A stretch of 64,000 nucleotides of DNA from Pseudomonas sp. PB101 (GCF_009764265.1 NZ_RWIR01000045.1:98596-162595), one strand, 5' to 3'. Numbered from the stretch's first letter, positions 34,000 through 44,185 are shown. Program-made: numbers and translations. Notes: generated by a model from the sequence alone, not told the origin.

Positions 34000-34449
34000 A
34001 TGCAAAACCCAGCTTCTCACACCGAACGGCAGCACTGGATCGGCGTGCTGGCCCGCGCCAGCCGCAGTGAATTGCAGCCCTTCGAAGACGCGTTGCGCGA
34101 CGTCGAGTACCGACTGATCCGCGCCCCGGAAATCGGCATGACCCTGGTCCGTGGCCGCATGGGCGGTAATGGCGCGCCGTTCAACGTCGGCGAAATGAGC
34201 GTGACCCGCTGCGTGGTGCGCCTGGCCGATGGCCGTACCGGTTACAGCTATCTGGCGGGTCGCGACAAGGTTCGCGCCGAACTGGCCGCCCTGGCCGATG
34301 CGCATTTGCAGGGCGTGCAACAGCGCCATTGGCTGGCGGAGATGATCACGCCGCTGGCGACTGTCCAGGCCGAACGCCGGGCGCAAAAAGAGGCGGAAAC
34401 CGCCGCCACCAAAGTCGAATTCTTCACCCTCGTGCGAGGAGAAAACTGA
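34000..34449 (+). CDS. phnG: PhnG subunit of C-P lyase core complex
   Basis: A 149-residue PhnG with the family pattern RHWIGVLARASRSELQ (here QHW) at the N-terminus and RGRMGGNGAPFNVGEMSVTRCVVRL in the middle. PhnG, H, I and J form the complex that attaches phosphonate to ribose and cleaves the C-P bond. GGAGAA before ATG 34000 favours that start; the upstream ATG 33988, overlapping the phnF stop, would add four residues. phnH overlaps the stop. Confidence 0.95.
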   Translation: MQNPASHTERQHWIGVLARASRSELQPFEDALRDVEYRLIRAPEIGMTLVRGRMGGNGAPFNVGEMSVTRCVVRLADGRTGYSYLAGRDKVRAELAALADAHLQGVQQRHWLAEMITPLATVQAERRAQKEAETAATKVEFFTLVRGEN

Positions 34450-35039
34450 TGAGCGCACAGCTGTTGCAACCGGCGTTCGCCGACCCGGTGCTGGATGCCC
34501 AGCGCGGATTTCGCGCAGCCCTCAAGGCCTTGGCCGGCCCCGGTGTGATCCAGACGTTGCACGCCACGCCGAGCCTCGAAGGCTTGGCACCCGCGACCTA
34601 TGCGCTATGCCTGGCGCTGTTGGATGTCGACACGCCGCTGTGGCTGGCGCCGTGTTTCGACACGCCGCTGATCCGCGCCAACCTGGCGTTCCACTGTGGT
34701 TGCCCGCTGACCGCCAAGCGTGAAGATGCGCGGTTTGCCTTGCTTGCCGCTGACGATCTGCTGGACCTGAGCGGTTTCGACACAGGCAACGACCGTTACC
34801 CGGACCAGTCCTGCACCTTGCTGGTTCAGCTGCCAAGTCTTTACGGCGGGGCAGGGCTGGTGTGGCGCGGGCCGGGCATCGAAAGCGAACACAACGTGGC
34901 GCTGCCGCTGGCCGCTGGCTTTTGGCGCGAACGCGAACGGCGCAACGAATTCCCCCGTGGGCTGGACCTGTTTTTCACCGCCGGCGACGACCTGATCGGC
35001 CTGCCCCGCAGTACCCGTATCGCAGAGGAGCGCGCCTGA
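34449..35039 (+). CDS. phnH: PhnH subunit of C-P lyase core complex
   Basis: A 196-residue protein with PhnH signatures: PVLDAQRGFRAALKALAGPGV near the N-terminus, a DxxTPLWLAP stretch (DVDTPLWLAP), and RGPGIESEHNVALPL near residue 140. It is a structural subunit of the PhnGHIJ complex. The start overlaps the phnG stop (TGATG) after GAGGAGAAAA. The phnI ATG overlaps its end. Confidence 0.95.
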   Translation: MSAQLLQPAFADPVLDAQRGFRAALKALAGPGVIQTLHATPSLEGLAPATYALCLALLDVDTPLWLAPCFDTPLIRANLAFHCGCPLTAKREDARFALLAADDLLDLSGFDTGNDRYPDQSCTLLVQLPSLYGGAGLVWRGPGIESEHNVALPLAAGFWRERERRNEFPRGLDLFFTAGDDLIGLPRSTRIAEERA

Positions 35040-36115
35040 TGTACGTAGCCGTCAAGGGTGGCGAACAGGCCATCGACAATGCCCACCGTCTGCTGGCGAA
35101 AAAGCGCCGGGGCGATACCTCGGTCACTGAACTGAGTGTCGAGCAGATCCGTCAGCAACTGCCGCTGGCGGTGGCGCGGGTGATGAGCGAGGGCTCGCTG
35201 TACGACGAAGAACTCGCAGCGCTGGCGATCAAGCAAGCGGCGGGGGATCTGGTGGAAGCGATCTTCCTGCTGCGGGCCTACCGCACCACGTTGCCGCGCT
35301 TCAGCCCGAGCCTGCCGATCGATACCCAGAACATGCAGCTCAGCCGACGTTTGTCCGCGACCTTCAAGGACGTACCAGGCGGCCAACTGCTGGGCCCGAC
35401 CTTCGATTACACCCATCGTTTGCTGGACTTCGCATTACTGGCCGAAGGCGAATACCCGGGGCCGCAAGTCACCCCGAATGCCAGCCTCGAAGCATGCCCG
35501 CGAGTCCTCGGATTGCTGGCGCAGGAAGGCCTGATCAAGAACGAATCCGACAACGGCGAAAGCGTGGCCGACATCACCCGCGACCCACTGGAGTTGCCGG
35601 CCAGTCGCGCGCAACGTCTACAAGCCTTGGCCCGTGGCGACGAAGGTTTCCTGCTGGCGCTGGGTTATTCCACCCAGCGCGGCTATGGCCGCAATCACCC
35701 GTTCGCCGGGGAAATACGCATCGGTGAAGTCGAGGTGTGGATCGACCCCGAAGAGCTGGGCTTCCCGATCAACCTGGGCTGCATCGAAGTCACCGAGTGC
35801 GAGATGGTCAACCAGTTTGTCGGCTCGGCCACGGAGCTGGCGCACTTTACCCGTGGCTACGGCCTGGCCTTTGGACACGCCGAGCGCAAGGCCATGGGCA
35901 TGGCGCTGGTCGACCGTGCGCTGCGCGCTGACGAATACAACGAAGAGATCGTCTCGCCGGCCCAGCAGGAAGAGTTCGTGCTGATGCACTGCGACAACGT
36001 CGAGGCCGCAGGCTTCGTCTCGCACCTGAAGTTGCCTCACTACGTCGACTTCCAGGCCGAACTGGAACTGATCCGCAAACTGCGCAAGCCTGCCGAGGGG
36101 CAAAACCATGAATGA
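35039..36115 (+). CDS. phnI: PhnI subunit of C-P lyase (phosphonate ribosylation)
   Basis: A 358-residue PhnI with the hallmark N-terminus MYVAVKGGEQAIDNAHRLL and later GYSTQRGYGRNHPFAGEIRIG and IGEVEV motifs. PhnI, helped by G, H and L, displaces adenine from ATP with phosphonate. ATG overlaps the phnH stop, and phnJ starts eight bases before its end. The length is normal for the family. Confidence 0.95.
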   Translation: MYVAVKGGEQAIDNAHRLLAKKRRGDTSVTELSVEQIRQQLPLAVARVMSEGSLYDEELAALAIKQAAGDLVEAIFLLRAYRTTLPRFSPSLPIDTQNMQLSRRLSATFKDVPGGQLLGPTFDYTHRLLDFALLAEGEYPGPQVTPNASLEACPRVLGLLAQEGLIKNESDNGESVADITRDPLELPASRAQRLQALARGDEGFLLALGYSTQRGYGRNHPFAGEIRIGEVEVWIDPEELGFPINLGCIEVTECEMVNQFVGSATELAHFTRGYGLAFGHAERKAMGMALVDRALRADEYNEEIVSPAQQEEFVLMHCDNVEAAGFVSHLKLPHYVDFQAELELIRKLRKPAEGQNHE

Positions 36116-36980
36116 CTTGAGCCAGGCACCGGTGCGCGATGCGGCGTACAACTTCGCCTACCTCGATGAGCAGACCAAACGCATGATCCGCCGCGCCTTG
36201 CTCAAGGCCGTGGCGATCCCCGGGTACCAGGTGCCGTTCGGCGGCCGCGAGATGCCGTTGCCCTACGGCTGGGGCACCGGCGGCATGCAATTGACCGCGG
36301 CGATTCTCGGCGACGATGACGTGCTCAAGGTCATCGACCAGGGCGCGGACGACACCACCAACGCGGTGTCTATCCGCCGCTTCTTCGCTCGCACCGCAGG
36401 GGTCGCAACCACCGAAAGCACGCCGGACGCGACGGTGATCCAGACCCGCCACCGCATCCCCGAAACGCCGCTGCATGCCGATCAGATCATGGTCTATCAG
36501 GTGCCGATTCCCGAGCCGCTGCGTTTTATCGAACCGTCGGAAACCGAGACCCGGACCATGCACGCCCTCAACGATTACGGGGTCATGCACGTCAAGCTCT
36601 ACGAAGACATCGCCACCTTCGGCCACATCGCCACGGCGTACGCCTATCCGGTGATGGTCGACGAGCGCTATGTGATGGATCCGTCGCCGATCCCCAAGTT
36701 CGACAACCCGAAACTCGACATGAGCCCGGCGCTGATGCTGTTCGGCGCCGGCCGTGAGAAGCGTCTGTACGCGGTGCCGCCGTACACCAAAGTCACCAGC
36801 CTCGACTTCGAGGATCACCCCTTCGAAGCGCAGAAGTGGGAAGAGTGCTGTGCCATCTGCGGCAGCCGCGATTCGTTCCTCGATGAGTTGATTCTCGACG
36901 ACGCCGGCACCCAGAGCTTCGTCTGTTCCGACACCTATTACTGCGCCCAGCGCGTCAGCCAGCAGGAGCAGGGCCAATGA
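36108..36980 (+). CDS. phnJ: PhnJ C-P lyase radical SAM enzyme
   Basis: A 290-residue PhnJ, the catalytic radical-SAM subunit that breaks the C-P bond of ribosyl phosphonate. The unusual family cysteine pattern CX2CX21CX5C is complete: C248, C251, C273 and C279. The N-terminal part has YNFAYLDEQTKRMIRRALLKA and YGWGTGGMQ typical of PhnJ. It overlaps phnI by eight bases and phnK by four. Confidence 0.96.
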   Translation: MNDLSQAPVRDAAYNFAYLDEQTKRMIRRALLKAVAIPGYQVPFGGREMPLPYGWGTGGMQLTAAILGDDDVLKVIDQGADDTTNAVSIRRFFARTAGVATTESTPDATVIQTRHRIPETPLHADQIMVYQVPIPEPLRFIEPSETETRTMHALNDYGVMHVKLYEDIATFGHIATAYAYPVMVDERYVMDPSPIPKFDNPKLDMSPALMLFGAGREKRLYAVPPYTKVTSLDFEDHPFEAQKWEECCAICGSRDSFLDELILDDAGTQSFVCSDTYYCAQRVSQQEQGQ

Positions 36981-37783
36981 ACCAGGCGCTGAAAAACCAA
37001 TTGTCCGTGTCCACCGAACCCTTGCTGCGGGTGCGCGATCTGTCGCTGTTGTACGGGCTGGAGAAGGGTTGCCAGGACGTCAGCTTCGATTTGTACCCCG
37101 GTGAAGTGCTGGGGATTGTCGGCGAGTCCGGGTCGGGTAAATCGACCTTGCTCTCGTTGCTCAGCGGACGCTTGCCACCGCAGCGAGGACAGATCGGCTA
37201 CCGCGACAAACAGGGCCAGTGGCTCGATTTGTACAGCGCCAGCGAAGCCGAGCGCCGCACCTTGCTGCGCACCGAATGGGGTTTCGTCGAGCAGAACCCG
37301 CGTGACGGTTTGCGCATGGGCGTGTCTGCCGGGGCCAACATCGGCGAGCGCCTGATGGCTCAAGGCGTGCGCAATTACCAGCAACTGCGCGGAGCAGGCC
37401 TGGACTGGCTGAGCCAGGTGGAAATCGATCCGCAGCGCATCGACGACTTGCCCCGGACCTTCTCCGGCGGCATGCAGCAGCGCCTGCAAATCGCCCGCAA
37501 CCTGGTGTCGAGTCCACGGCTGGTGTTCATGGACGAGCCAACCGGTGGCCTCGATGTCTCGGTGCAGGCGCGCTTGCTTGACCTGCTTCGTGGGCTGGTG
37601 CGTGAGCTGGACCTGGCCGTGGTGATCGTCACCCACGACCTGGCGGTGGCGCGTCTGCTGGCCGACCGCTTGATGGTGATGCGCCGCTCACGGGTGGTGG
37701 AAACCGGGCTGACCGACCAGATCCTCGACGATCCGCAGCACCCTTACTCGCAACTGCTGGTGTCCTCGGTGTTGCAGCCGTGA
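36977..37783 (+). CDS. phnK: PhnK ABC-type ATPase of the C-P lyase complex
   Basis: A 268-residue ABC ATPase without a partner permease. Motifs are [23 protein letters not shown] and [12 protein letters not shown]. In E. coli PhnK docks on PhnJ of the core complex rather than on a membrane protein. It overlaps phnJ (ATGA); phnL follows after 28 bases. Confidence 0.94.
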   Translation: MNQALKNQLSVSTEPLLRVRDLSLLYGLEKGCQDVSFDLYPGEVLGIVGESGSGKSTLLSLLSGRLPPQRGQIGYRDKQGQWLDLYSASEAERRTLLRTEWGFVEQNPRDGLRMGVSAGANIGERLMAQGVRNYQQLRGAGLDWLSQVEIDPQRIDDLPRTFSGGMQQRLQIARNLVSSPRLVFMDEPTGGLDVSVQARLLDLLRGLVRELDLAVVIVTHDLAVARLLADRLMVMRRSRVVETGLTDQILDDPQHPYSQLLVSSVLQP

Positions 37784-37811
37784 AGCCCCGTTCAATAGTG
37801 GAAACCCTGCG

Positions 37812-38531
37812 ATGAATACCTTGATCGAGGTCCGTGACCTCTCGAAAACCTTCACCCTGCATCAGCAGAACGGCGTGGTCCTCAACGTGCTGCGCGGGGT
37901 GGATTTCAGTGTGGCGGCCGGTGAATGCCTGGTGCTGCATGGCCAGTCCGGCGCCGGTAAAAGCACCTTGCTGCGCACCCTGTACGGCAACTATCTGCCT
38001 GCGGGCGGCAGCATCCGTGTGCAGCACGACGGCGAGTGGCTGGAGCTGGTGGGCGCCGAACCCCGGGACATCCTGCAAGTGCGTCAGCGCACCTTGGGTT
38101 ATGTCAGTCAGTTCCTGAGAGTGATCCCGCGGGTCGCGTGCCTGGACGTGGTGATGGAGCCGGCCCTGGCCCGTGGTTGGGCGAAAGAGCAGGCGCAAGC
38201 GCGCGCCGAATTGCTACTCACGCGCCTGAACATCCCGCAACGCCTCTGGCAACTGGCGCCCGGCACCTTCTCCGGTGGCGAACAGCAGCGAGTCAACATC
38301 GCCCGCGGGTTCATGGTGGCCTGGCCGGTGATGTTGCTCGATGAACCAACCGCATCACTCGACGACAACAATCGCCAGGTGGTGCTGGAACTGATGAATG
38401 AAGCAAAGGCCGCCGGTGCCGCGCTGATCGGCATCTTCCACGACCGCATCGCCCGCGCGGCGGTTGCCGACCGCCATCTCGACATGACCCCAGCCGCTGT
38501 GACTGAAAAGGAGTACGCCGATGTCCGTTGA
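37812..38531 (+). CDS. phnL: PhnL ABC-type ATPase of the C-P lyase pathway
   Basis: A 239-residue ABC ATPase with [24 protein letters not shown] and [13 protein letters not shown]. PhnL assists the ribosylation step and associates with the PhnK-bound complex. The family pattern [20 protein letters not shown] is clear. It overlaps the phnM start by 11 bases. Confidence 0.94.
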   Translation: MNTLIEVRDLSKTFTLHQQNGVVLNVLRGVDFSVAAGECLVLHGQSGAGKSTLLRTLYGNYLPAGGSIRVQHDGEWLELVGAEPRDILQVRQRTLGYVSQFLRVIPRVACLDVVMEPALARGWAKEQAQARAELLLTRLNIPQRLWQLAPGTFSGGEQQRVNIARGFMVAWPVMLLDEPTASLDDNNRQVVLELMNEAKAAGAALIGIFHDRIARAAVADRHLDMTPAAVTEKEYADVR

Positions 38532-39666
38532 ACAGATCCTCAGCAATGCCCAACTGGTCAGCGCTGACCGTGTGTTCTACGGCACCGTGCTGCTGCGCGA
38601 CGGCTTGATCGCCGAGGTCGCCGAAGGCCCGAGCCGTTTGCCCCAGGCTCTGGACCTCAATGGCGACTACCTGCTGCCGGGTCTTGTCGAGCTGCACACC
38701 GACAATCTGGAACGCCACATGACCCCGCGTCCCGGTGTGGACTGGCCGTCCGTGCCGGCGGTGCTCAGTCACGATGCACAGATCATCGCGGCCGGCATCA
38801 CCACGGTGTTCGACGCGGTGTCGATCGGCGATGTGAACCCCAAGGGCAATCGCATGCAGAAACTGCCGGCGATGCTCGACGCCATCTCCAAAGCCAGCGA
38901 CGCCGGGCTGACCCGCGCCGAACACCGCCTGCACTTGCGCTGCGAACTGTGCCACCCGGACACCCTCAGCGTGTTCCGCGATCTGGTGGAGAACCCGCTG
39001 GTGCAATTGGTGTCTGTTATGGACCACTCGCCGGGTCAGCGCCAGTTCGTGCTGGAATCCAAGTACCGTGAGTACTACATGGGCAAGTACCACCTGACCA
39101 CTACACAGATGGATGAATTCATCACCCTGCAGATGGCCAACTCGCGCACCTATGGCGACCGCTACCGCGCGGCGATTGTCGAGCACTGCCTGGCCCTTGG
39201 CCTGTCGGTTGCCAGCCATGATGACGCGACCCTGGCCCACGTCGAGGAGTCGGCGCGCTACGGCATGACCATCGCCGAGTTCCCGACCACCGTCGAGGCC
39301 GCGCGCGGTTGCCGGGAGCACGGCATGAATGTGTTGATGGGCGCACCGAACATTGTGCGCGGCGGGTCGCACTCGGGTAACGTGGCCGCCTTCGATCTGG
39401 CCGACGAAGGCTTGCTGGATATTCTGTCCAGCGACTACTACCCGGCAAGCCTGCTGCAATCGGCGTTCGCGCTGGCGGCGCAGAGTGAGCGGATCGGTCT
39501 GGCCGAAGCGGTGCGCATGGTCAGCCTGAATCCGGCCCGGGCCGCCGGGTTGAACGATCGTGGCGAGATTGCACCGGGTCTGCGCGCGGATCTGCTGCAA
39601 GCACGTAGCCAGGATGGCTTGCCAGTGGTCCAGCAAGTATGGCGACAAGCGAAGAGGGTGTTTTGA
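38521..39666 (+). CDS. phnM: PhnM ribosyl triphosphate phosphonate diphosphatase
   Basis: A 381-residue amidohydrolase-fold enzyme that removes pyrophosphate from the ribosyl-triphosphonate intermediate. Metal-ligand regions are seen in [22 protein letters not shown] near residue 60, [16 protein letters not shown] near residue 235 and [12 protein letters not shown]. It overlaps phnL and phnN. The length is as in E. coli. Confidence 0.95.
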   Translation: MSVEQILSNAQLVSADRVFYGTVLLRDGLIAEVAEGPSRLPQALDLNGDYLLPGLVELHTDNLERHMTPRPGVDWPSVPAVLSHDAQIIAAGITTVFDAVSIGDVNPKGNRMQKLPAMLDAISKASDAGLTRAEHRLHLRCELCHPDTLSVFRDLVENPLVQLVSVMDHSPGQRQFVLESKYREYYMGKYHLTTTQMDEFITLQMANSRTYGDRYRAAIVEHCLALGLSVASHDDATLAHVEESARYGMTIAEFPTTVEAARGCREHGMNVLMGAPNIVRGGSHSGNVAAFDLADEGLLDILSSDYYPASLLQSAFALAAQSERIGLAEAVRMVSLNPARAAGLNDRGEIAPGLRADLLQARSQDGLPVVQQVWRQAKRVF

Positions 39667-40235
39667 TGGCGGGCAGGTTGATCTATCTCATCGGGCCCTC
39701 GGGCTCAGGCAAGGACAGCCTGTTGGATGCGGCGCGAGAGCAGTTGGCAGAACGCGGCTGCCGGATCGTGCGCCGGGTCATCACCCGTTCGGCGGAAGCG
39801 GTGGGCGAGGCGGCACTGGGCGTCAGCCCGCAGCAGTTTGCCGACATGGAGGCAGACGGCGCGTTTGCCCTGAGCTGGCATGCCAATGGCCTGTCCTATG
39901 GCATCCGACGGGAAATCGACGACTGGCTGGCCGCCGGGCACGACGTGCTGGTCAATGGCTCGCGGGGGCATTTGCAGAAAACCCGCGAGCGCTATCCGAA
40001 TGTGCTGGTGTTGTTGCTGACCGTGAACCAGGCCGTGTTATGTGAGCGCCTGCTGGCGCGCGGGCGGGAATCGGTGGCCGAGATCGATGCCCGGCTGGCG
40101 CGCAATGCGCGCTTCAATCAGCGTGTGCTCGCTGACAATGACCCGACGCTGCATGTGCTGGATAACTCCGGCGCACTGGAGCATACGGTGGCACGCATGC
40201 TGGCCTGCATCGATGGCCAGGCTGCATGCGCCTGA
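39666..40235 (+). CDS. phnN: PhnN ribose 1,5-bisphosphate phosphokinase
   Basis: A 189-residue guanylate-kinase-like protein with P-loop GPSGSGKDS near residue 10 and the nucleotide/substrate segment RRVITRSAEAVGEAALGVS. It phosphorylates ribose 1,5-bisphosphate to PRPP, feeding the sugar back into metabolism. The ATG overlaps the phnM stop (TGATG), and phnP begins ten bases before its end. Confidence 0.94.
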   Translation: MAGRLIYLIGPSGSGKDSLLDAAREQLAERGCRIVRRVITRSAEAVGEAALGVSPQQFADMEADGAFALSWHANGLSYGIRREIDDWLAAGHDVLVNGSRGHLQKTRERYPNVLVLLLTVNQAVLCERLLARGRESVAEIDARLARNARFNQRVLADNDPTLHVLDNSGALEHTVARMLACIDGQAACA

Positions 40236-40975
40236 CGTTGCTGGGCACCGGCGACGCCCGACAAGTCCCGGTCTACGGCTGTGAATGTGTGGCTTGTGAT
40301 GCGGCCCGCAAGGATGAGCACTTGCAGCGTCGACCCTGCAGCGCGCTGATCGAGTGTGGCGATCAGCGCTGGTTGATCGACAGCGGCTTGCCTGACCTGT
40401 GCGAACAGTTCCCGCCGCACAGTTTCAACGGCATTCTCCAGACCCATTACCACGCCGATCATGCCCAGGGCCTGTTGCATCTGCGCTGGGGCCAGGGGCT
40501 GGTGATTCCGGTCCACGGCCCGGTGGACCCGGAGGGCCTCGCCGACCTCTACAAACACCCCGGCATTCTCGATTTCAGCCAACCCTTCGACGGCTTTGAA
40601 ACCCGGCAATTCGGTGCGCTCAGTGTCACCGCGCTGCCGCTGCAACACTCGAAACCGACCCTCGGTTATCTGCTGGAAGGCGAAGGGCGGCGAATCGCCT
40701 ACCTGACCGACACCGTGGGCCTGCCGCCGGACACTTCGAGCTGGCTGCAGCGTGAGCCACTGGATGTGCTGGTGCTGGATTGCTCCCTGCCACCGCAACC
40801 CCAGGCCCCGCGTAATCACAACGACCTGAACCTGGCCTTGCAGTGCATCGACGAGTTGCAGCCGAAGAAGGCGGTATTGACCCATGTCGGGCATACCCTG
40901 GATGCCTGGTTGATGCAGCATCGGGGTGAATTGCCGGTGAATGTCAGGGTCGGGTTTGATGGGGGGGTGTTGTAG
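40226..40975 (+). CDS. phnP: PhnP cyclic phosphate phosphodiesterase
   Basis: A 249-residue metallo-beta-lactamase-fold enzyme that opens ribose 1,2-cyclic phosphate 5-phosphate left by PhnJ. The metal motif is THYHADHAQG near residue 72. An N-terminal zinc site is suggested by CECVAC near residue 21. It ends the phn operon; a REP-type hairpin follows at once. The gene order matches P. aeruginosa phn, and no phnO was seen. Confidence 0.95.
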   Translation: MRLTLLGTGDARQVPVYGCECVACDAARKDEHLQRRPCSALIECGDQRWLIDSGLPDLCEQFPPHSFNGILQTHYHADHAQGLLHLRWGQGLVIPVHGPVDPEGLADLYKHPGILDFSQPFDGFETRQFGALSVTALPLQHSKPTLGYLLEGEGRRIAYLTDTVGLPPDTSSWLQREPLDVLVLDCSLPPQPQAPRNHNDLNLALQCIDELQPKKAVLTHVGHTLDAWLMQHRGELPVNVRVGFDGGVL

Positions 40976-40977
40976 GA

Positions 40978-41001
40978 GGGAGCGGCAAGCCCGCTCCCAC
41001 A
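40978..41001. repeat. Single REP after phnP
   Basis: GGGAGCGGCAAGCCCGCTCCC folds as an 8-bp stem directly after phnP. It lies between the convergent phnP and MFS genes and may bound both transcripts. Confidence 0.75.
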
Positions 41002-41104
41002 CTTGTCAGGTGGCGTTAATCAGAACGCGGCCTCCGTCGAACTCGTACGTCTGGGCCGTTGACCTCGGCGTAACAGATCCCGCCATCCCCGGGCGGCGAT
41101 TGAA

Positions 41105-42310
41105 CTAAGCCGTCGCCAGCGAACCTTTCTGCGAAACACTCAGGAAACGCAGCAACGCCAGCAACGGGAACGCACTGCCGACGATCACGATCCACAACCA
41201 GCCGCCGTGTTCGTACACCGCGCTGGCCACCGAAGAACCGAAGGCACCGCCGATGAAGATGCTGGTCATGTACAGCGCATTCAGGCGGCTGCGGCTTTTG
41301 CCGTCGAGGGCGTAGACCGCGCGCTGGCCGAGGACCATGTTCATCTGCACGCAGAAGTCGAGCACCACGCCGGTCACGGCCAGGCCGATGACGCTGTAGG
41401 CCGGATGGATAAACGCCGGCAGGAAACTCAGGCTGGCGAACACCAAGGCCAGCAACGAGGCGATGCGGGTATGGCCGGCATCGGCCAGGCGTCCGGCGAT
41501 CGGTGCGGCAATGGCGCCGATGGCGCCCACCAGCGCGAAAATCGCGATGCCGCTTTGCGACAAACCATGATTGCGCGCCAATTCAAGCGGCACGGCAGTC
41601 CAGAACAGGCTGAAAGTGGCAAACATGCAACCCTGGTAAAACGCCCGTTGACGCAGTACCGGTTGCTTGCACAACAGCGTCCACAGCGAGCCCAGCAACT
41701 GGCCGTAGGACGCGCTGTGATCGGGCTCACGCTTGGGAATGGTCACGGCCAGCACGATGCTGATGGCCGCCATCAACACGGCGGCAATCATGAACATCGC
41801 CCGCCAGCCGAAGTGATCGGCCACCACGCTGGACACCGGCCGGGCCAGCAGAATGCCGAGCAACAGACCGCCCATGATCCCGCCCACTACACGCCCCCGG
41901 GTTTCTTCCGGCGCCAGGTGCGCGGCCAACGGGATGAGGATTTGCACCGACACCGAACTGAACCCCACCAACAGCGAAATCAGCAGGAACACGTTGGGCT
42001 GATCGGTGAATGCCGCACCCAGCAGGCTGACAATCGCCACCAGCGTGGTGATGATCATCAGCCGACGGTTCTCCAGCAGGTCCCCCAGTGGCACGAGGAA
42101 AAACAGCCCCAGTGCATAGCCGATCTGCGTCAGGGACACGATCAGGCTGGCCATGGTGTTGGTCAGGCCGATGTCCGGCGCGATCAGGCCGATGATCGGC
42201 TGGGCGTAGTAGATGTTGGCGACAATGGCGCCGCAGCAGAAGGCGAACAGCAGCACCATGCCTCGGGTCATTGTCGCGGTGCCGTGGGGCACGTGGGTCG
42301 CAGGGGTCAT
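41105..42310 (-). CDS. MFS transporter, drug/sugar exporter type
   Basis: A 401-residue major facilitator with about twelve transmembrane segments. The loop 2-3 signature is GDLLENRRLMI and a second-half loop has GRLADAGHTR. The N-terminal pattern FCCGAIVANIYYAQPIIGLIAPDIGL is that of YnfM/AraJ-like exporters. The substrate cannot be told. It is a single gene convergent with phnP, with no local regulator. RBS GAGACCCGTT is weak. Confidence 0.85.
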   Translation of the reverse strand: MTPATHVPHGTATMTRGMVLLFAFCCGAIVANIYYAQPIIGLIAPDIGLTNTMASLIVSLTQIGYALGLFFLVPLGDLLENRRLMIITTLVAIVSLLGAAFTDQPNVFLLISLLVGFSSVSVQILIPLAAHLAPEETRGRVVGGIMGGLLLGILLARPVSSVVADHFGWRAMFMIAAVLMAAISIVLAVTIPKREPDHSASYGQLLGSLWTLLCKQPVLRQRAFYQGCMFATFSLFWTAVPLELARNHGLSQSGIAIFALVGAIGAIAAPIAGRLADAGHTRIASLLALVFASLSFLPAFIHPAYSVIGLAVTGVVLDFCVQMNMVLGQRAVYALDGKSRSRLNALYMTSIFIGGAFGSSVASAVYEHGGWLWIVIVGSAFPLLALLRFLSVSQKGSLATA

Positions 42311-42518
42311 AACGGGTCTCGCTGTACGGAATGGAATGCGCGCAGGCTAACGGGCTGACTGAAAACGCGGAAGCGGGATTGGAGTGATAGTAATCATGCC
42401 ATTGCGTAATGATCAGCACATGGCAACCGGCCATCCGAAGAAAAACCCGCAGGGCCCCGGCAGCTAGAATCTACAGGGGGGATCACTTCAATGTGTCCTT
42501 ACAAGCGGGAGTATCACG

Positions 42519-42962
42519 ATGAAAATCGTATCTTCGCTGGCGTTAGTCTTAGCGTTCGGCGGGCTCTGTGGTTGTTCGACAGTGCCTGACAACCAGGTCA
42601 CCAACGTTCCCCTGAATGGCACCGCGATCAATGCCGGAAATATTGGCCGGCCGATCATGATGCCCAGCGGGCATGACACCGTGTTCTGGTTTGCGCTCAG
42701 TGGTGAGCCCATGGGCAGTGCGCTGCCGGGCCGTTTGATGGCTTACATCTACCCGGGCAGCTGCGAGAACCTGGGTGCGAAACCGGCCTATGACATGAAC
42801 GACGGACCCAACGCGCGGTTCTATTCTGCGGCCTCGCACCAGTATTTCTGGAAGAGCGCACCGGTCGCCGTCGAAACCCTTCGAGCCGGCGGCTACGCCT
42901 TGGTGGTGCGTGAAAGCCCGGCCGATGGTCACCAGGCCATTTTCTGCGGCAACTTGAGCTGA
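42519..42962 (+). CDS. Small lipoprotein of unknown function
   Basis: A 147-residue protein with a lipoprotein signal (lipobox GLCGC, Cys about residue 19) and a compact domain with VNVPL-type start and VFWFALSGEPMGSALPGRLMAYIYPG. Two further cysteines (in GSCENLG and IFCGN) could form a disulfide. It is a single gene between a divergent MFS gene and a REP pair. Function not recognised. Confidence 0.75.
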   Translation: MKIVSSLALVLAFGGLCGCSTVPDNQVTNVPLNGTAINAGNIGRPIMMPSGHDTVFWFALSGEPMGSALPGRLMAYIYPGSCENLGAKPAYDMNDGPNARFYSAASHQYFWKSAPVAVETLRAGGYALVVRESPADGHQAIFCGNLS

Positions 42963-42980
42963 AACAGCAGGCGAAAAAAA

Positions 42981-43072
42981 CTGTGGGAGCGAGCTTGCTC
43001 GCGATGGCGTAATGACAGTCAACGTCGATGTTGACTGTGCAATTGTCATCGCGAGCAAGCTCGCTCCCACAG
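42981..43072. repeat. REP pair with perfect nested arms
   Basis: The two 26-base outer arms (42981-43006 and 43047-43072) are exact reverse complements. Inside lies a second perfect 9-bp stem, ACAGTCAAC/GTTGACTGT (43015-43038). It sits between the convergent lipoprotein and sbp genes and could act as a bidirectional terminator. Confidence 0.92.
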
Positions 43073-43093
43073 GAATTGCTGTGTTCCAGGCGA

Positions 43094-44092
43094 TTATTGA
43101 CCGGTGTAGATCTGGTCGAAAACCCCACCATCGTTGAAGTGGGTCTTCTGCACGGTACGCCAGTCACCGAAGGTCTTCTCGACGGACAGGAAGTCCACTT
43201 TCGGGAAGCGGTCGGTGTACTTGGCCAGCACGGCCGGGTCACGCGGGCGCAGGTAGTTCGCCGCAGCAATCTCCTGGCCTTGCGGCGACCACAGGTATTT
43301 CAGGTATTCCTCGGCGGCGGCGCGGGTGCCTTTCTTGTCGACGGTCTTGTCGACCACCGACACCGGTGGCTCGGCTTCGGCGGAAACGCTTGGGTAGATG
43401 ACTTCGAACTGATCACGGCCGAACTCGCGGGCGATCATTTCCGCTTCGTTCTCGAAGGTCACCAGCACGTCACCGATCTGGTTGGTCATGAAGGTGGTCG
43501 TGGCGGCACGGCCACCGGTGTCGAGTACCGGCGCTTGCTTGAACAGCTTGCCGACGAAGTCTTTGGCCTTGTTCTCGTCACCGCCGTTTTTCAGCACGTA
43601 GCCCCAGGCGGAAAGGTAGGTGTAGCGACCGTTGCCGGAGGTTTTCGGGTTCGGCACGATGACCTGGACGCCGTCCTTGAGCAGGTCCGGCCAGTCTTTC
43701 AGGGCTTTCGGGTTGCCCTTGCGCACGATGAACACGGTGGCCGAGGTGAACGGCGCGCTGTTGTTCGGCAGGCGCGTGACCCAGTTGTCCGGGACCAGTT
43801 TGCCGTTGTCCGCCAGGGCGTTGATGTCGGTGGCCATGTTCATGGTGATCACGTCAGCCGGCAGGCCGTCGATGACCGAGCGCGCCTGTTTGCTGGAGCC
43901 GCCGAAGGACATTTGCAGGGTGATGTTTTCGTTGTGCTCGGCTTGCCAGTGTTTCTGGAACGCAGTGTTGTAGTCCTTGTAGAAATCGCGCATCACGTCG
44001 TAGGAAACGTTGAGCAGGGTCGGTGCGGCCTGAGCCACGCTGGTCAGTGCCAGGCCAGCGGCCAGAAGAGAGGCGCCAAAGAGTTTTTTCAC
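43094..44092 (-). CDS. sbp: Sulfate/thiosulfate-binding periplasmic protein
   Basis: A 332-residue periplasmic binding protein of the Sbp/CysP family. The signal peptide ends near SVAQA (about residue 22). Family stretches are LLNVSYDVMRDFYKDYN, SFGGSSKQARSVIDGLPADV and NPKTSGNGRYTYLSAWGY. It binds sulfate for CysTWA, but no cysT, cysW or cysA is nearby, so it must work with transporter genes elsewhere. The 93-base upstream gap is AT-rich, as in many CysB-controlled promoters; no site was verified. Confidence 0.93.
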   Translation of the reverse strand: MKKLFGASLLAAGLALTSVAQAAPTLLNVSYDVMRDFYKDYNTAFQKHWQAEHNENITLQMSFGGSSKQARSVIDGLPADVITMNMATDINALADNGKLVPDNWVTRLPNNSAPFTSATVFIVRKGNPKALKDWPDLLKDGVQVIVPNPKTSGNGRYTYLSAWGYVLKNGGDENKAKDFVGKLFKQAPVLDTGGRAATTTFMTNQIGDVLVTFENEAEMIAREFGRDQFEVIYPSVSAEAEPPVSVVDKTVDKKGTRAAAEEYLKYLWSPQGQEIAAANYLRPRDPAVLAKYTDRFPKVDFLSVEKTFGDWRTVQKTHFNDGGVFDQIYTGQ

Positions 44093-44185
44093 TGCGCAAT
44101 CCTTGTTCTATTTAAAAGATGGGGCATTTTGCCAGCGACTATAACCGGGGTCGTATAGTCCCTTAAAGATTAAAAAGCTCTTTGC

